Shown here: piece by piece, positions 1 to 12,235 of the stretch
Layout: each line of letters starts with the position of its first letter
Numbering within the stretch: the first letter of the stretch is position 1
Source: Phlegmacium glaucopus
Taxonomy: Eukaryota; Basidiomycota; Agaricomycetes; Agaricales; Cortinariaceae
Assembly (NCBI GenBank): GCA_015039465.1
Contig: MU130026.1
Coordinates: 62,001 to 126,000, forward strand
Direction of reading: 5' to 3'
DNA length: 64,000 bases
Notes under the pieces: generated by a model
Databases searched by the model: none
What the model was told of the DNA's origin: nothing
The model's input: only the letters and a program-made list of their open reading frames with translations
Translations under genes and position numbers: made by a program

Positions 1-903
1 AGCAGTTCCTATCTCTGATAAATGATTCGAGGTAAGTAAGGGTAAGTAGTAAGTACTGATAGAGGTTGTAAAGAGCGGCAGAAATCATTTATTGTTCTCT
101 CATGGATGAATTGTCGTTCTCTCACGTCGTTGTTGGGAAGACGGTATTATATAAATTAAAAATCAGTAAACAAAAGGCTCCTCGGAACTTTTTGGGAACG
201 AAATACCGTTATGAGCTACGTATAGTAGACTACTATTGCAGATATTACCACGCAGTTACATCAAGTGACCGTTAGCACACGAACTTCTGGCTGACTTCTG
301 GACGAGGCTATGCCAAAACCATAAGCTGCGTTTGTGTCATGCACTGCACCTTGGTCCGTCACTGGCGCTAGAACTCGCCACTGTGGCTATAATCTGACTT
401 GCCGACATATCGCCATGATAAACTTTGTGCGGATGTTTCGTTGGATACGAAGTTTATTGTAAGTAAGGTTCGAAACTTGAAGGCTAATGATACCTTCCAA
501 GCGGTCTACTTCCCTTCAGCGTCTTGTCTTTTTTCAAGTTCGATAATCTCGTTATCGGCGAGTCATATCAATTCACACTGACACTGCTGGCACCGGGTTT
601 TGCCTCCACAACATATTTTGTCACTTCCAAAAACACTTTTTCCCAAGGTACATTGGATAATTCCCTTACAAGGAAATTATTTCAGGGAGAAGTGTTATTA
701 TAAATGATACAATGTGTTTATAAATGGGGGTTCTCCTCAACACAGCACCAGCGGTGACAACTCGATATAGGACTAATAGAGACTAATAATGCTTTCCGAA
801 GTCGGCGGATCTGAATCTGCATTCATTCCGTTCAGAAAGTTAGCTACCGGGCCCCGGGGCCTGATATATTCAATAGGATGCCCTCAACTCTACTACACAC
901 ACA
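1..903. other. Intergenic, left edge of window
   Basis: No convincing gene is seen; the short open frames here show no recognisable domain and no splice continuation. The last 200 bases form the upstream region of the DUF6533 gene that starts at 904. They include an AT-rich TTTATAAATG element near 718 and a TC/CA-rich leader just before the ATG. Confidence 0.6.
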
Positions 904-2539
904 ATGTCTTCTCCCCCACCTGACGCTGTCCTGGCCACCGCACTCGTCCATCTGTAAGTTACATCCATAAAATCGGCCTTTTCTGCCCTAATATTGATTT
1001 GTTACAGCCATGCAGGGCTTTACTTCCAAATCGCAGGGTTTGTGATGCTGATTTACGATCATAGTTGAGTTGCTCTTTGTCTTTCGTCGATGATTCAAGC
1101 TTTTACTAATGATACAATACATTAAAAAGTGTTGACATTCTCTGACGAGGTGAATACCTAACTTGCAATCATCGTTGGCATCATGATTTCTAACCAAACC
1201 TATAGGTTGAACGTATCTGGAAACAGAAGATAACAGGGGCCAGCATCCTGTTTTTAATGAACAGATACCTCACGCCACTCCAATTCATAATTGTTATAGA
1301 CGGTAGACATTCAAGTCCTTTGCTTGATGCGTCGACTTGCTGATGTTTGGGGTATGTATTATCTAGCGTTCCAAGATCCGGAATGGACAAAAAAGGCGTG
1401 AGTACTACATTCAACTAAAGGCGAAATATGTATTGAATTTTCTATCTTCTATTCAGTTGTGATCGCTTTGTGGTATTCGAAGGTGCACAGACAATTTCAA
1501 TGGTTGGCAGTAAGTCATTTCCATGCTTACATCGATCACCACCCTCACCGAAAACACCGTGAATCAAGTCTGCGAATGTAGGTAGATAACGAGGAAACTT
1601 CATCGAGCATTACCAACTGATGCATGTGGAAACAAGTGATAATGATTCTCCGTGTCTATGCATTATACGGTCGATCCAAACTTGTGGCAATTCCTTTGCT
1701 GCTCCTTTTGGCTGCTCAGATTGTACTGTCAAGTCTCGGCGTAAACACAGGGTTTGGTAAAGACCCAATCCCCTACACTTAAGGCTTTCTTGCTAACTTT
1801 TTTTTTATACAGCTGTACCGTTGCCACCAGGCGTTGTTGGTAATTCACTGGACATTGCCCCCTCCAAACCATTTATTTACTCTCTGTTTGTAGGATGTAT
1901 CCTCACGGGGACAAGTTCGCTTTTGGGTGAGCCGCTCGTTTACGCGATGCATTTATCAATGGACACTAATTTTGGGCGCTGTTCTAGCCCTCATTTGGGT
2001 AACACCGCTAGTCACGGATTCGCTCATTTTTTTTTTGACGCTATGGAAAACTGGTCAATACATCAAAAAATCTGGAAGATCGCCGTAAGTTTTAAATTTA
2101 TTTTGGAAATTATTTATCAAAATAATTGAAATATGGCTTCTATGATTTTAGCACTCTTGATATCTTTCTTCGAGATGGTGCCATGTACTTCTGTGTGATC
2201 TTTGCGTCAAATCTACTGAATACACTGATTTATTTCGTCAGTCCTATTGCTTGCTCTGCTCCTCTGGCGTTATTACTTATTTTACAATGTTTATTATTCA
2301 AGCTCGCAACTGAAGATTTAAAAGCTATCGGCGCATCATTCAGTCAACTAATGACTTCAGTGATGATCTCACGTATCGTTCTCAACCTCCGTTCAGTTTC
2401 AGAATCACGGTCACTCTCAGCCAGTAGAGGGGCAGTGGGACTCATAGAATACCATCAAATTAGACAATTCGACGATAACTCACTATTAACGATGGTGATC
2501 GGGAACCTAGGAGAAGATTTTAAAGACAATGATTCTTGA
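904..2539 (+). CDS. DUF6533-type seven-helix membrane protein
   Basis: This is a multi-exon gene starting at the ATG at 904 (MSSPPPDAVLATALVHL, then an intron). Later exons give YFQIAGFVMLIYDH and then VERIWKQKITGASILFLMNR, the N-terminal signature of the DUF6533 family. Next come hydrophobic helices (RVYALYGRSKLVAIPLLLLL, then CILTGTSS, then ALIWVTPLVTDSLIFFLTLW) and the conserved end block LDIFLRDGAMYFCVIFASN and DLKAIGASFSQLMTSVMISR. The family is confined to basidiomycetes and is predicted to have seven membrane helices; no ligand or function is established. Introns at about 953-1008, 1755-1812, 1843-1894 and 2083-2150 have GT-AG ends. The cytosolic tail is Ser/Arg rich. No frameshift was seen, so it looks functional. 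The family call is firm; a receptor role would only be inference. Confidence 0.85.
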
Positions 2540-3130
2540 TAATGGCATGACATAGCATGATCTCTCTCTCTCTTTCTATTATATACGCATTATTTATTTA
2601 TTCTTTTGTGAGCTGTTGGTACTAAAGGGAGTTGTCAATACTTTGTAGTACTAAATCTTGTCACCTCTTATTATTATTTTTGGAAATATTGCATGTATAT
2701 AGCCAGCATTAGCAAACCTAGTAGGGTCTAGCTGTGGGGTCGCGCCGAGCACTATATATAATATGTGGGACCATAGCGTCATGGGTCGTGTCGTAACACA
2801 GTAATCAATCTACATAGCCACTGATTGGTTCATAGCATTCCATAGTGTGTGGCCTCATCTTTTTATAGCCCAGCCTTTGCTATAGCAGCCTATATTTTTG
2901 CCTCCCATCTATTTACCTGTGTTGGGAGATGAGGAACAGCAAGTCTGATTCAAACCGTGACAGTTTCATTCACTACTATGCTTATGATCAGTAATGTTGA
3001 CAGCGACTAACCTCTCAAAATTCTATTTATGGATATATACAAAAATCCGTATATTACAGGAGTATACAGGATAACTTCCAGAACCGTCAAGCTCGATGTT
3101 ATTTTTCCCTTTGGTAGAGAGAACCATCAC
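2540..3130. other. Convergent intergenic region (3' ends of two genes)
   Basis: This spacer lies between the 3' ends of the DUF6533 gene and the O-methyltransferase. It holds a CT-microsatellite (about 2562-2576) and AT-rich sequence suitable for polyadenylation signals. No gene is seen. Confidence 0.5.
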
Positions 3131-4954
3131 TTAGGCCGGAAGTCGATACTCAACAAGTCCCATCTCTCCAAAGTCCCACAACTTCTCAAACTTCAAACCT
3201 GCTTCATTTCCTAACTTAATGAAGGAATCAAGACGACGTTCTTCGCTGTTCAACATGCAAAGCATGTCGAGGTCCAAATTATACTGGAAGGATCGACCAG
3301 CACCATAATTCGGCAGTAAGGGTTCTGGAGCTTGTTTGAACGCCGACTGTTCTTCGGGAACACGATTTGCATGTTGTAATATAAATTCCTCTGAGAATCA
3401 GGAGGAGCAATTAATTATTAAATGACCAAATAAACAATCATATAGAAAATCCGTTCGAGACTTACGGACAAGTATCCGGCTATGGGGTGCCATCGCCTTG
3501 CGCACATTACTGAGAATTTGGATGCAGTCTGCATCCGGCCAATCGTGCCTATGGATAGAAAGCATTTTAGTTGAAAAAAATTGTGTGCTTTAGACTTGTG
3601 GAATTTACATGATGTTTTTCATCTAAAGCGTCATCTTTCTTTAGCTCAAATCTAGAGGTTGCAAAAAGGATGATTCCCATACATAGTAAACATTACACCC
3701 GGGAATAGGGGAATCTTTTAAAAAATCGATGGGGTGAAATTGGATTCGATCTTCTTTAATTGCCTCAGGGCAGTCCTTTGGCCAAACCTCGTTCTTCGCC
3801 TGGACAATGACATTGGGCAAGTCCTGCAATTTCAGCTGCAAATGGGGGTATGCTTTGGCGAGCCGAAGTGTGACGGCTCCAACTCCACCACCAACATCGC
3901 AGACAGATGCTCCGTTGCCCAGCTCTTTCCAGGGGAACTCTATACAGTACAATCAAGAAATCGGTTCACTCTAAAACCTCAAGGAATGGGACGCACCGGT
4001 GATGACAGCATAAGCTTCGCTCACACTGCCAAACGCCATCATTCCTATGGCAAAGCGCTCTCGAATCATGGCCCCTTCAGGCTTTTCGAGGTAATGGAAC
4101 GCAGGTTCCGGGGAACGAATAAGTTTGTTGAAAGCGGTATGATTTGGTGCATACGAATGACTCCACTCCTGATCTGCTAGAACATCCGGAAGAAGTACTG
4201 CTGACTTAAGACACTCGTCGGTGCTGCAAGATTAATTACGGTAGGTGATTGCATAAGCGCTAAAATGACAGGACTTACAAATGAAGTCCGAGATTTGATA
4301 ATGGATTACTGGAAAGAAGTTGAATGCTCAACCTATTATTGGCAAAGACATTCTGAGAAACTAGATTTCTGGCGGTCATCGCTTGGAGATTATGCCTCAA
4401 CTGTGAAAAACAAACCTTCTCTGAAGATATGCCTCGAAGCCAATAATCGTAAAATTCTTCCAGCCTTTCGTTCTTCGACACCAGATTTCTTGCCAAGCTC
4501 GGAAATATGCATTCCGGCGGGCTTTTCCTGGAGAATATCAGGGAATTTGTATGTCATGGCTACATTTAAGCAAGCCGGTTCGTATCCCTGGACGAAATAA
4601 TAAGGAGGGAACACAGTGCGTTATGAAACAGTAATCATACCGCCATAAGTCGCTAGATTACAAATCAAGATTAATATTAAACGAAGGGTACGAGGATCGA
4701 TGGCTCACGTTGACAAGCGTATGACTGGGTCGCCCTGCTGTAGATGAAAGCTGAAGGCAAGCGGCTTCGATCACCTGAATCGTAGTACGCAATTCTTTGT
4801 TGAATATCTCACTGTCCACTGGGTGAGGTTCAGTATCATCGAGGGAAGGGATGAATGGTTTCGCGGATTTCGCAAAATGCTGCTCCAATGCTTTGCCTGC
4901 ATTAACGATGAGAGATATAAGAGCAGATACTTGACCATCATGATTGAGCGCCAT
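3131..4954 (-). CDS. SAM-dependent O-methyltransferase (plant-COMT-like, fungal)
   Basis: Class I O-methyltransferase of the dimeric COMT-like type, which moves a methyl group from SAM to a hydroxyl of a small molecule, often in secondary metabolism. The start is taken as the ATG at 4954 (MALNHDGQVSALISLIVNAG); the longer reading begins with GTG. In order there are: an N-terminal helical region; a winged-helix dimerisation segment (GMHISELGKKSGVEERKAGR, RILRLLASRHIF); the SAM-binding glycine motif VCDVGGGVGAVTLRLA with the acid-ended strand LKLQDLPNVI; the catalytic-base motif HDWPDADCIQILSNVRKAM; and the C-terminal block EMGLVEYRLPA before a TAA at 3131. At least five short introns interrupt it. 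The order and spacing match an intact enzyme of about 460 residues. The substrate is unknown. No other biosynthetic genes sit beside it, so a cluster is not indicated. Confidence 0.85.
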
Positions 4955-5579
4955 CCTTAGCACGCAGTTTGTGGGAGATGAAAGAAGTGATAAATTCAGC
5001 CCTGGAAGAGCTTTTTGAAGACGGCTTGCCCCGGTATCATTTGGGGGTAAAATCTAAATCTTTAGCACATGGCATGCAGCGCCCAATGTTTCCATTCCAG
5101 AAACACAGACAGAGATGTAGTGTGACGAGTGTGAACTGACATATGTGACTATTGGCATTGCTAATAGTCTTTAGTAAGACTCTTACTAATAGTATATAAG
5201 AGTCTTAGTAATAGAGGTAGAGTCTCGACAGGGTCCTCACATATTACTACGATGTAAGGGTATATGTGAGAGCATTTCCAGGCATTTCCCTAGTCTCAAC
5301 ACAAAACCCTCGCACGTTTCATAACAAGTGAGTGGGAGTTTTGATGAACCTAGCATTTCCTGGAAAACCCCAACCCTTCTTCGAAGCCCTAATGGGTAGA
5401 AAAAAAAAGGATCTTATTGACTTCATACTAACTACTGATTCGATCGTCGATATCTTTACAAGGATAAAACTATTGCGAAACTGAGGAAGTTCATTATCTG
5501 CTCCGATGCATTCGATGCATTCGACAATGCAATAAGAATTTGATTTTCGTAAGTAATATTTGTTAAAGCAGTGCTGAAC
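4955..5579. other. Intergenic with a hairpin upstream of the O-methyltransferase
   Basis: Spacer between the 5' end of the methyltransferase and the 3' end of the ankyrin gene. It contains an inverted repeat at 5172-5210 around a TATATAAG sequence. No coding potential was recognised. Confidence 0.5.
5172..5210. repeat. Inverted repeat around a TATA-like core
   Basis: The left arm is TAGTAAGACTCTTA (5172-5185). The right arm, TAAGAGTCTTAGTA (5197-5210), is its reverse complement with one mismatch. The loop holds TAATAGTAT. It lies about 220 bp upstream of the methyltransferase ATG (minus strand), so it could be part of that promoter. Confidence 0.5.
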
Positions 5580-8500
5580 CTACGCCGCCCGGGCCCGCTC
5601 CTCGTCAGCATAAATACTGCTAACACACTGCCAGACCATGCTCTGTTCCTTTTCTTTCTCATCCTCGTCTTGCTCTGGTTCCATTCCATCTTCCTCTTTC
5701 CAATTGTTAAAAGGGGGTGGACGAACCTTCTCCAAGTCTGCTCCAACGGATCTCTGAACATCGATCAAATGGACCAGCTGCCGCTTGATAGTCAAGTCTT
5801 TCAAAGCCGCGAGGACGATTGCAAGTGTTTTATCCACATCATAGACGTCCCGTGGGTTCTTGTTCTCAGCTACCTTGTCTTCTTCCTTTACAACCCGAGG
5901 AGGACGAGCAGCTTCTGCGACTTTTGCGGCAGATAGACGCTCTCCCATCATACTAGCAAACTTGGTCAATTCCGTGGCTAACTTGGTCTGTATTTTGAGC
6001 CTTCCATCAGTGAACAACGCGTCGAGGATTGCATGTAATTTTGGTAGTTCCTTCTCCGCCTTCTGAATGTATGTTTCAGGATACCGGTGGAACGGGTCAA
6101 CAGTGTTTAGCCCAAGTTCAATCATCGAGTCCCCCTGATTGAAGGAAAATTGTGAAAGGCGAGATCCGAGTTCACCTAGGGTTGCAATATCAAGGAGAGT
6201 ATGTCCAACGCTGTTTTCCATCTGTAAACCCTTTGGATCTGCGGCTGTGAAGAGTATGCTTGTAATCTTTGGGAAGCCCGCTTTCACGGCAGAATGAAGA
6301 GCAGTTTGTCCACCGACATCAGGAATTAAGATGGTTGATTTCGTGAACTCAATAATCAACTTGACAGGTCGTATATAATTTAGCTTGACTGCAAGGTTTA
6401 GCGGCTGTAAGGATGATAATAAATACTAGAAGAGCCAAATAGATAAGTAGAATTGGTACACACGGTATTGAGGCGCCCCTTAGTCTGCTGGGCAAGAAGA
6501 GCTTCGCTGACGTCTCTTGGCAATTTCTTTAGCAAGTGCTCTAGGAGATCGCCATTATTTTGTTCAACAATCATATGGTAAATATTCCGCCTACGACGAA
6601 TCTGTAAGCAAGCACAAAGTTGGATAGAAATAAGATCACAAACCCTTTGACCAACTCACGGTCGGCAGGAGAGATGGACCTGGCGAGAAGGTAGTCGATC
6701 AATTTCGGGTCGCAACCCCGGTGAACAGCGAATGTCAACGCGTTGAAGCCAACAAACTTGATCCTGGAAAGAGAGAATATCAAAGACTAGTTCCCCAGAA
6801 AAGTATGAGAACAACAAGGGTGCGCTGCACTCACTTCTGATGCAAAGTAGTCGCCATCAGTTGGGGCGCCTTTTGGAAGAGAAGTTTGATGATATCAAGA
6901 TCATTTGCGATGATTGCCGCCATGAAAGGGGAGTCGCCAACATTATTCGTCGTCCATCCTAGCCAGGTCGGAAGAAGTTTATCAATGTTTTTCGCACGAC
7001 GTAGCCAAATGGCTCGTTCATCGCTGTGGGTTGAAGCATAAAAGCGATAAGCAATTAAAGGTCGATCTCCGGCCAAGTATTCGACAACAGCTTTAGCCTT
7101 GAGCTTCGCCGCTTTCCATAAGATTGGAATCTCATAACGCTCTTTGTCAGTTGCATTCGGATCATTCGCTCTGGCAAGGTCTGCTCGTTTCTTGCCATGA
7201 ACATTGAGGCCCAAATACGTCTTATTCGCATCGTTGACGGCGGTGATCACTTCTGTATCTCCACTACTGTCTCGATTGGATTTCATGTCGATACCAGACC
7301 CAGTTCGGCGAATGTACTCATCCAAGATCTCCGGTTGGTCTTCCTCCAAAATAGTATCCATAATAGCTTCCCCCATCTCGATAGCATCAGGTAGAGTCTG
7401 GTACAGGTTCGCAATGTGCACAAAAGCCTCGAGGTCATGATCAATAACTGCTTTTGAGAGTAGATGAGCCTGGCCTGTGCGTTCGCCTTTCCTCCACGTA
7501 ACTAAAGACTGTTGTAACATCGTCTTGGGATGAACGTCAGTTTGAATGGCAGAAGATCGGGTTGCAATATCGATGAATTTGGCCTCCTTTTTCTTTTTCT
7601 CGACTGTCATATTTGAGTCCTCTGAATCGCAGGATTCATTATCGGAATCGTCTGAAATTTCAGATTTGGGTTACGTGGTCATAAATTTGACAGCAGACAG
7701 TATCACTTACCCCAGTCAACGTTAAACTCGATTTTATCATCGTCATCCTCTGGGTGGTACTGTGCTACGGCAATAGCAAGGATCAACTTCGCAGTGGACC
7801 ATCGGCGAGCTACGATGGCCGCAAAAAGTGGGGTGTAACCTTTGAAACATAAAAATATGTGTTAAAAAACATAGTAGTGTCCTCAGGGAACCCCCCAGGA
7901 AGTCGCTTACCATTAGTGTTGTACCGATCAACAGTAGCATCCATCATCCTAACGGATATATTCAACAAAATTGAATCAGATTTTGCGCCTTCCGCGGGTA
8001 AACAAAGACTTTGGATTTTCTCGTTGTCTCCGACATAGCATGCTTCGTAGAGTTCGTCATACGAGCTTAACAAGTGCTGAGGAACGGTACCAGCCCTATG
8101 ACTGTTATAACCCGATGTCAAGAACGCATAGAAATGGGATGGTTCGACTTCCGGTGGAGCACTGGCAGGGGGAATCAAAGTGGGAGGAACTCTGATGGGA
8201 GGCGTATTAATAGCCTTAGATTCTATGTTCGGATAGACTTCCTTCCAGGTCTTGGCGCCATGATCATCGAGAAGCCGTTTCACCTCCACAAAGTAAGTCT
8301 TCGCATCCTTTAGCTTTTCGAGCCTTGTAAGATTTTCAAGCCTTTCTCTTTCTCGGGCTTTCTGCATTTCCTTTTTGCGCTCTGCTTCTCCAATAGGTGT
8401 TTTCAACGACTCATGATATTCTTTGTAAAACTTCTGCCATCCAGAAGAGGGTTCAGGAATATTCACAGGCTTGGCGGGAGCCTTCACTTGAGTTTCAGTC

Positions 8501-11500
8501 CAGTTTTCGATTCGATCATTGATAGTGTTGATCATGTTCTCGAGCCAGTCCAAGAGTGTTCGCCTATCTGTAGCACTGGCATAGGCCCTCACGCTATGCT
8601 TTACGCCTATATTAATGGTGGCACCCAGTGATACAAGAAGATGAATGAGATCGTCGTGTTTTGCCATGGCGGTTTCAACAGGATGATAAGCTAAATCAAG
8701 ATAGTTTTTGATCGGACTATAACCAAACATGTAGGCCCGGTTGGATTGTGGACTATTTTTTCGAGAATGAAAATGTCAATGTACAGCCAAGGAACCAAAA
8801 AGAAAGGCCATAAACTTACCTCGCCTCTTGCGCCCGAGTGACATCCGCTTCATCCAACACCAACTTCACACCATGAGCCAATATCACAGCCAGGACTGCA
8901 TAATCTTGCCGACTGATGGCTGTCGAGAGAGGGAACCTGATACTCACTTGCTGAACATGTGGGAAATTAAGGACAGAGTGAGCATGTTGGTCGCATCGCA
9001 ATATGGTAGCCACAAGCTTCGCTCTTCCCGAACGGACTGCGGCGTGGAAAACGGTATCCATTGTTTCATCTGCAGTGGTGGAGGTAGCCCCTGCTAGAAT
9101 CAGACGCTCAGCAATCTTACAAGCCTCATCTTCGTCTTCTCGGATTATAGTAAGAGATAACGGGTGAACGGGTTTGGCATTGTTATTTGATGGTTTTGTA
9201 GCGAGCTTTACGTCGGCACCCGCCGTTATGAGCTCTTCGAGTACAGGAAGCGACGCAAAGAGAACGGCATATGAGAGGGCAGAAAACCCAAAGTCCCAAT
9301 CCAGAGCGTCCACTTCGATGATATCATCTTCGTCTTCTTCGTCATCAGGAATATCGCCAGAGGGAGTTTCTGGGACGGGAGAAGCCTCGTTTTTGGACTT
9401 TCCTTTATCATCCTCTTCCTCATCCTCTTCGCCGTCGCCGTCTTCACTACCGCCATCGCTTTTTTCGTCCTCAGCGTCAACCATCTCGATATCTTCCTCC
9501 TCATGTGAGCTCCAATCATCTTCCGACGAGGGTCGTTCGTTAGCCTTCTTAGAATCCTTTGGCGCTTCATCCTTGGCATCTTCATCCATCGCATCTGCAG
9601 CCTTCGACTCTTCAACATTCTGAGCACTCTTCTCCAAAAGCTTGCGGACAACAGCAACTTGGTCATACTGAGATGCAAGATGCAAAGGAGCTTTGCCATC
9701 AACGAGCCTTGCAGTGATCCTGGCGCCAGCATCGATAAGGTCGCATGCAATTTCAGGGGCCTTGCATAAGATAGCCACATGAAGAGTGGTTCGTCCGACA
9801 TGATCACGTTGATTGACGTCGATGTCTTCCTGGAGGAGGTTGTGCACGGCATCTCTGTCGCATGCTGCGATTGCAGCGAAAAGCTTCTGAGTAGGCTTGA
9901 CGTACACTTGTTCGCTCCATTCTCCATCATCGATTGGGTTGAAACTACCAGACATGGTCTGACGTCCTGGATTTTCCTCGATAAACCTAGTCATACACAG
10001 GTTGAGCTTTCATTTTGTTTCAATATGTTTCGAGAGGTAAAAGAGACTGACGAGATCCTTCCACGTATGTAGTTTTCATCGTCCTCTTTTTGTAAGGTTC
10101 GTTCATCCTCGTCGATCGGTTCCGGGCAATTCTAGAAGATGATCAGAAATGAATTAAGGATAAAATGTGTTCCCGTTACCTCGCAGCAATCCTCCAAACA
10201 TTCGGCCATAGTACCAAAGAAGGCGGGATGACGATGGAGGCGGCGTCCTTTGTTCTTTGGATTGAAAGTGGCTAGATTGGGGAGTAAATCAGATAATTGA
10301 CAAAATAAAGTGAATGTATGCGCACAATTCATTCCGAGATCCTATTGAAAATGTAAGAAAAATCCATCAGCAACTTAAGCGCAAGGTTAATTGCAAACCG
10401 CTACATACCGTTTGATACACCAACTTGTCAATTCGACGAGCATCCCATTTAGGTCCATATGGGATATGCAATGACTGCACATCATAATCGTTCATTTCCA
10501 ATCCCCCCATAATGGTATCGGCCTTTAAATCGCCTTTGTATTTTCGCTCCATTCGCCTATAACGGCTAAGAGGGTTCGGACGTCCACGAAGATTACGCCT
10601 ACTTTCCAAGAAGGCATAACGGGTATCGGTGTCCGTTAACTTCTCCAAAACAAGCAAACGAGCGAGGCCTTCCATTCTGGCGATGGAGCGTTCGAAAATC
10701 TGCCAGTAAGCCAAGTATTAAGTCTATCGCCTCAAACCCCTGAAAGCATACCAAAGGAAGGAACTCACGGTAGGATCTATCTCTTCACGTTTCAAGGATG
10801 GTACGTAGACCTCGAAAGCACGTCCAGAGTACTTGGCAAGCCTGACTTCGTATGAAGGAGAACGACGAGTCACATCCACAGTGTTGCATTGACGCATCAT
10901 AGCCACAATAGCTCGTGGATTGGCCCATACTCGATTGCCTATCAAGGTCGCATGAGCTCAACTCGACATTGATCAATGAGAGAAAGGGTAATTACCATCG
11001 TAAGCACAACACGGTGCATCTATATCAAATCCGGCAAGGATCTCCGCCGGGGAATGGTAGAGGCGAAGAACAATTTGAACAGAACGATAGGGATATTGAC
11101 CTAGATATATCAGTTTTTTTTTCAGTAAATGTCTCCCAAGAAGAAATCATAACTAACAATGGATGGAAATGGTATGTTTGGTACGAATACAAGTTACGTC
11201 CCAAGGCACCGAATCACGGACAGCTTCATAGATGGAGTTGATCTTGGCTTCAGCCTAAGGAAGAGGGGTACAAACGGTAAGGGCCTCGTCTGAAAGTTCG
11301 AAATAGCCTACTTACCTGTTCAGCATTCAGACCCCACAAGAAAAGATCTACATCGGAAGTCGGGTAAGCAGCAGAATGATAATACTTTCTGATCGATCGC
11401 TTGGACTTCTTCGCATCCTCAGAAAGAGGGGTCAAGCAAGCTAAAACAGCTCCTCCAGCAGCCACAACATTGTTCCAATCGATCAATTGGGATAAAGAGC

Positions 11501-11861
11501 CTTCACTGAAGACAGACCAGTTCTTCTTGAATTCGTCAAGATCGGCGACCATAGATGGAGTGCCTTCTTTCCTCCTGTTAGTCTCCGACAAAGGCATGAC
11601 ATAGTTAGCTGAGAGGTCATTGTCGTCTTGCACAACACGGGCTCGAGTGATCCTGATAGCTTCGGGCGCGTCGAACACATCAACGAGGCCAACAAAAGGG
11701 TTAGAAATGCGCTCGTTGTCCCTGTCCGTGGCAAACAGCTTGCGCAATTCCGATTCCTGATCGAGCGAAGGCTGTAAAGCCTGGTCAATGGATACCCCAG
11801 GACCAGGGGGCAACGCTTCGATGCGAGCGATGAAAGCTTCAATTTCGGGAGTGGGTTGCAT
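5580..11861 (-). CDS. Giant ankyrin-repeat protein with N-terminal nucleotidyltransferase-like signature
   Basis: One long gene read as many exons joined by short introns: 11861-11250, pieces through 10.9-10.1 kb, then 9994-8816, 8730-7810, 7610-6831, 6783-6571 and 6359-5580. The protein has very roughly 1,750-1,850 residues. The start MQPTPEIEAFIARIEALPPG is well placed 375 bp from a divergent gene. Near residues 130-190 are AAGGAVLACL and, about 30 residues later, TSDVDLFLWG, resembling the GG...S-D-h-D core of polymerase-beta-type nucleotidyltransferases. The middle holds ankyrin repeats (DHVGRTTLHVAILCKAPEIA; DGKAPLHLASQYDQ; LSYAVLFASLPVLEEL). A long Asp/Glu/Ser tract (about 9350-9560) separates ankyrin blocks. 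The C-terminal third is helical and charged. No frameshift is evident. Biochemical role unknown; a scaffold is the default reading. Confidence 0.75.
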
Positions 11862-12235
11862 CGATATCTTTGGTGTTGCAGTTTAGTTTACGGTTGTGAA
11901 GGAGGTATCGCCACCATTATTTATAGGGAGAATGTACGTCAACCCTGCAATGTCTCATGACTCTATGGGGAATGCCGCACGTTTGCCTGATAGAGGAAGG
12001 GGGCGGGACCGCCTGCTTCTACGAATTGGCGCGATCACGGACTGTAGTGAATCATAGAGGTGAGTCATGTCCCGCCGCCGCCTCTTTACAGAATCAGCGC
12101 CCGACGCGGTGATCTTTGAAGGCGTGCGTGAGTCGAGTCTGAGTCAAAGTCATGTCTGGGAAAAATGGCAAACTTGCGTAATGATCGTCCCTGATTTTAT
12201 TGGAAAATGACCCGAAAAGCTTTGTTGTTTCTAAC
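11862..12235. promoter_or_regulatory. Bidirectional promoter region
   Basis: This 374-bp spacer lies between the divergent starts of the ankyrin gene (minus) and the DUF6697-like gene (plus), so it must carry both promoters. ATTGG (inverted CCAAT) occurs near 12025 and 12199, and the middle is GC-rich. No clear TATA box is seen for either gene. Confidence 0.45.

Noticed and set aside
9174..9930. Open frames on both strands over the acidic tract of the ankyrin gene
   Set aside because: Ser-rich or Arg/Met-rich mirror frames of a GA-rich coding stretch; no domains and no splice support.
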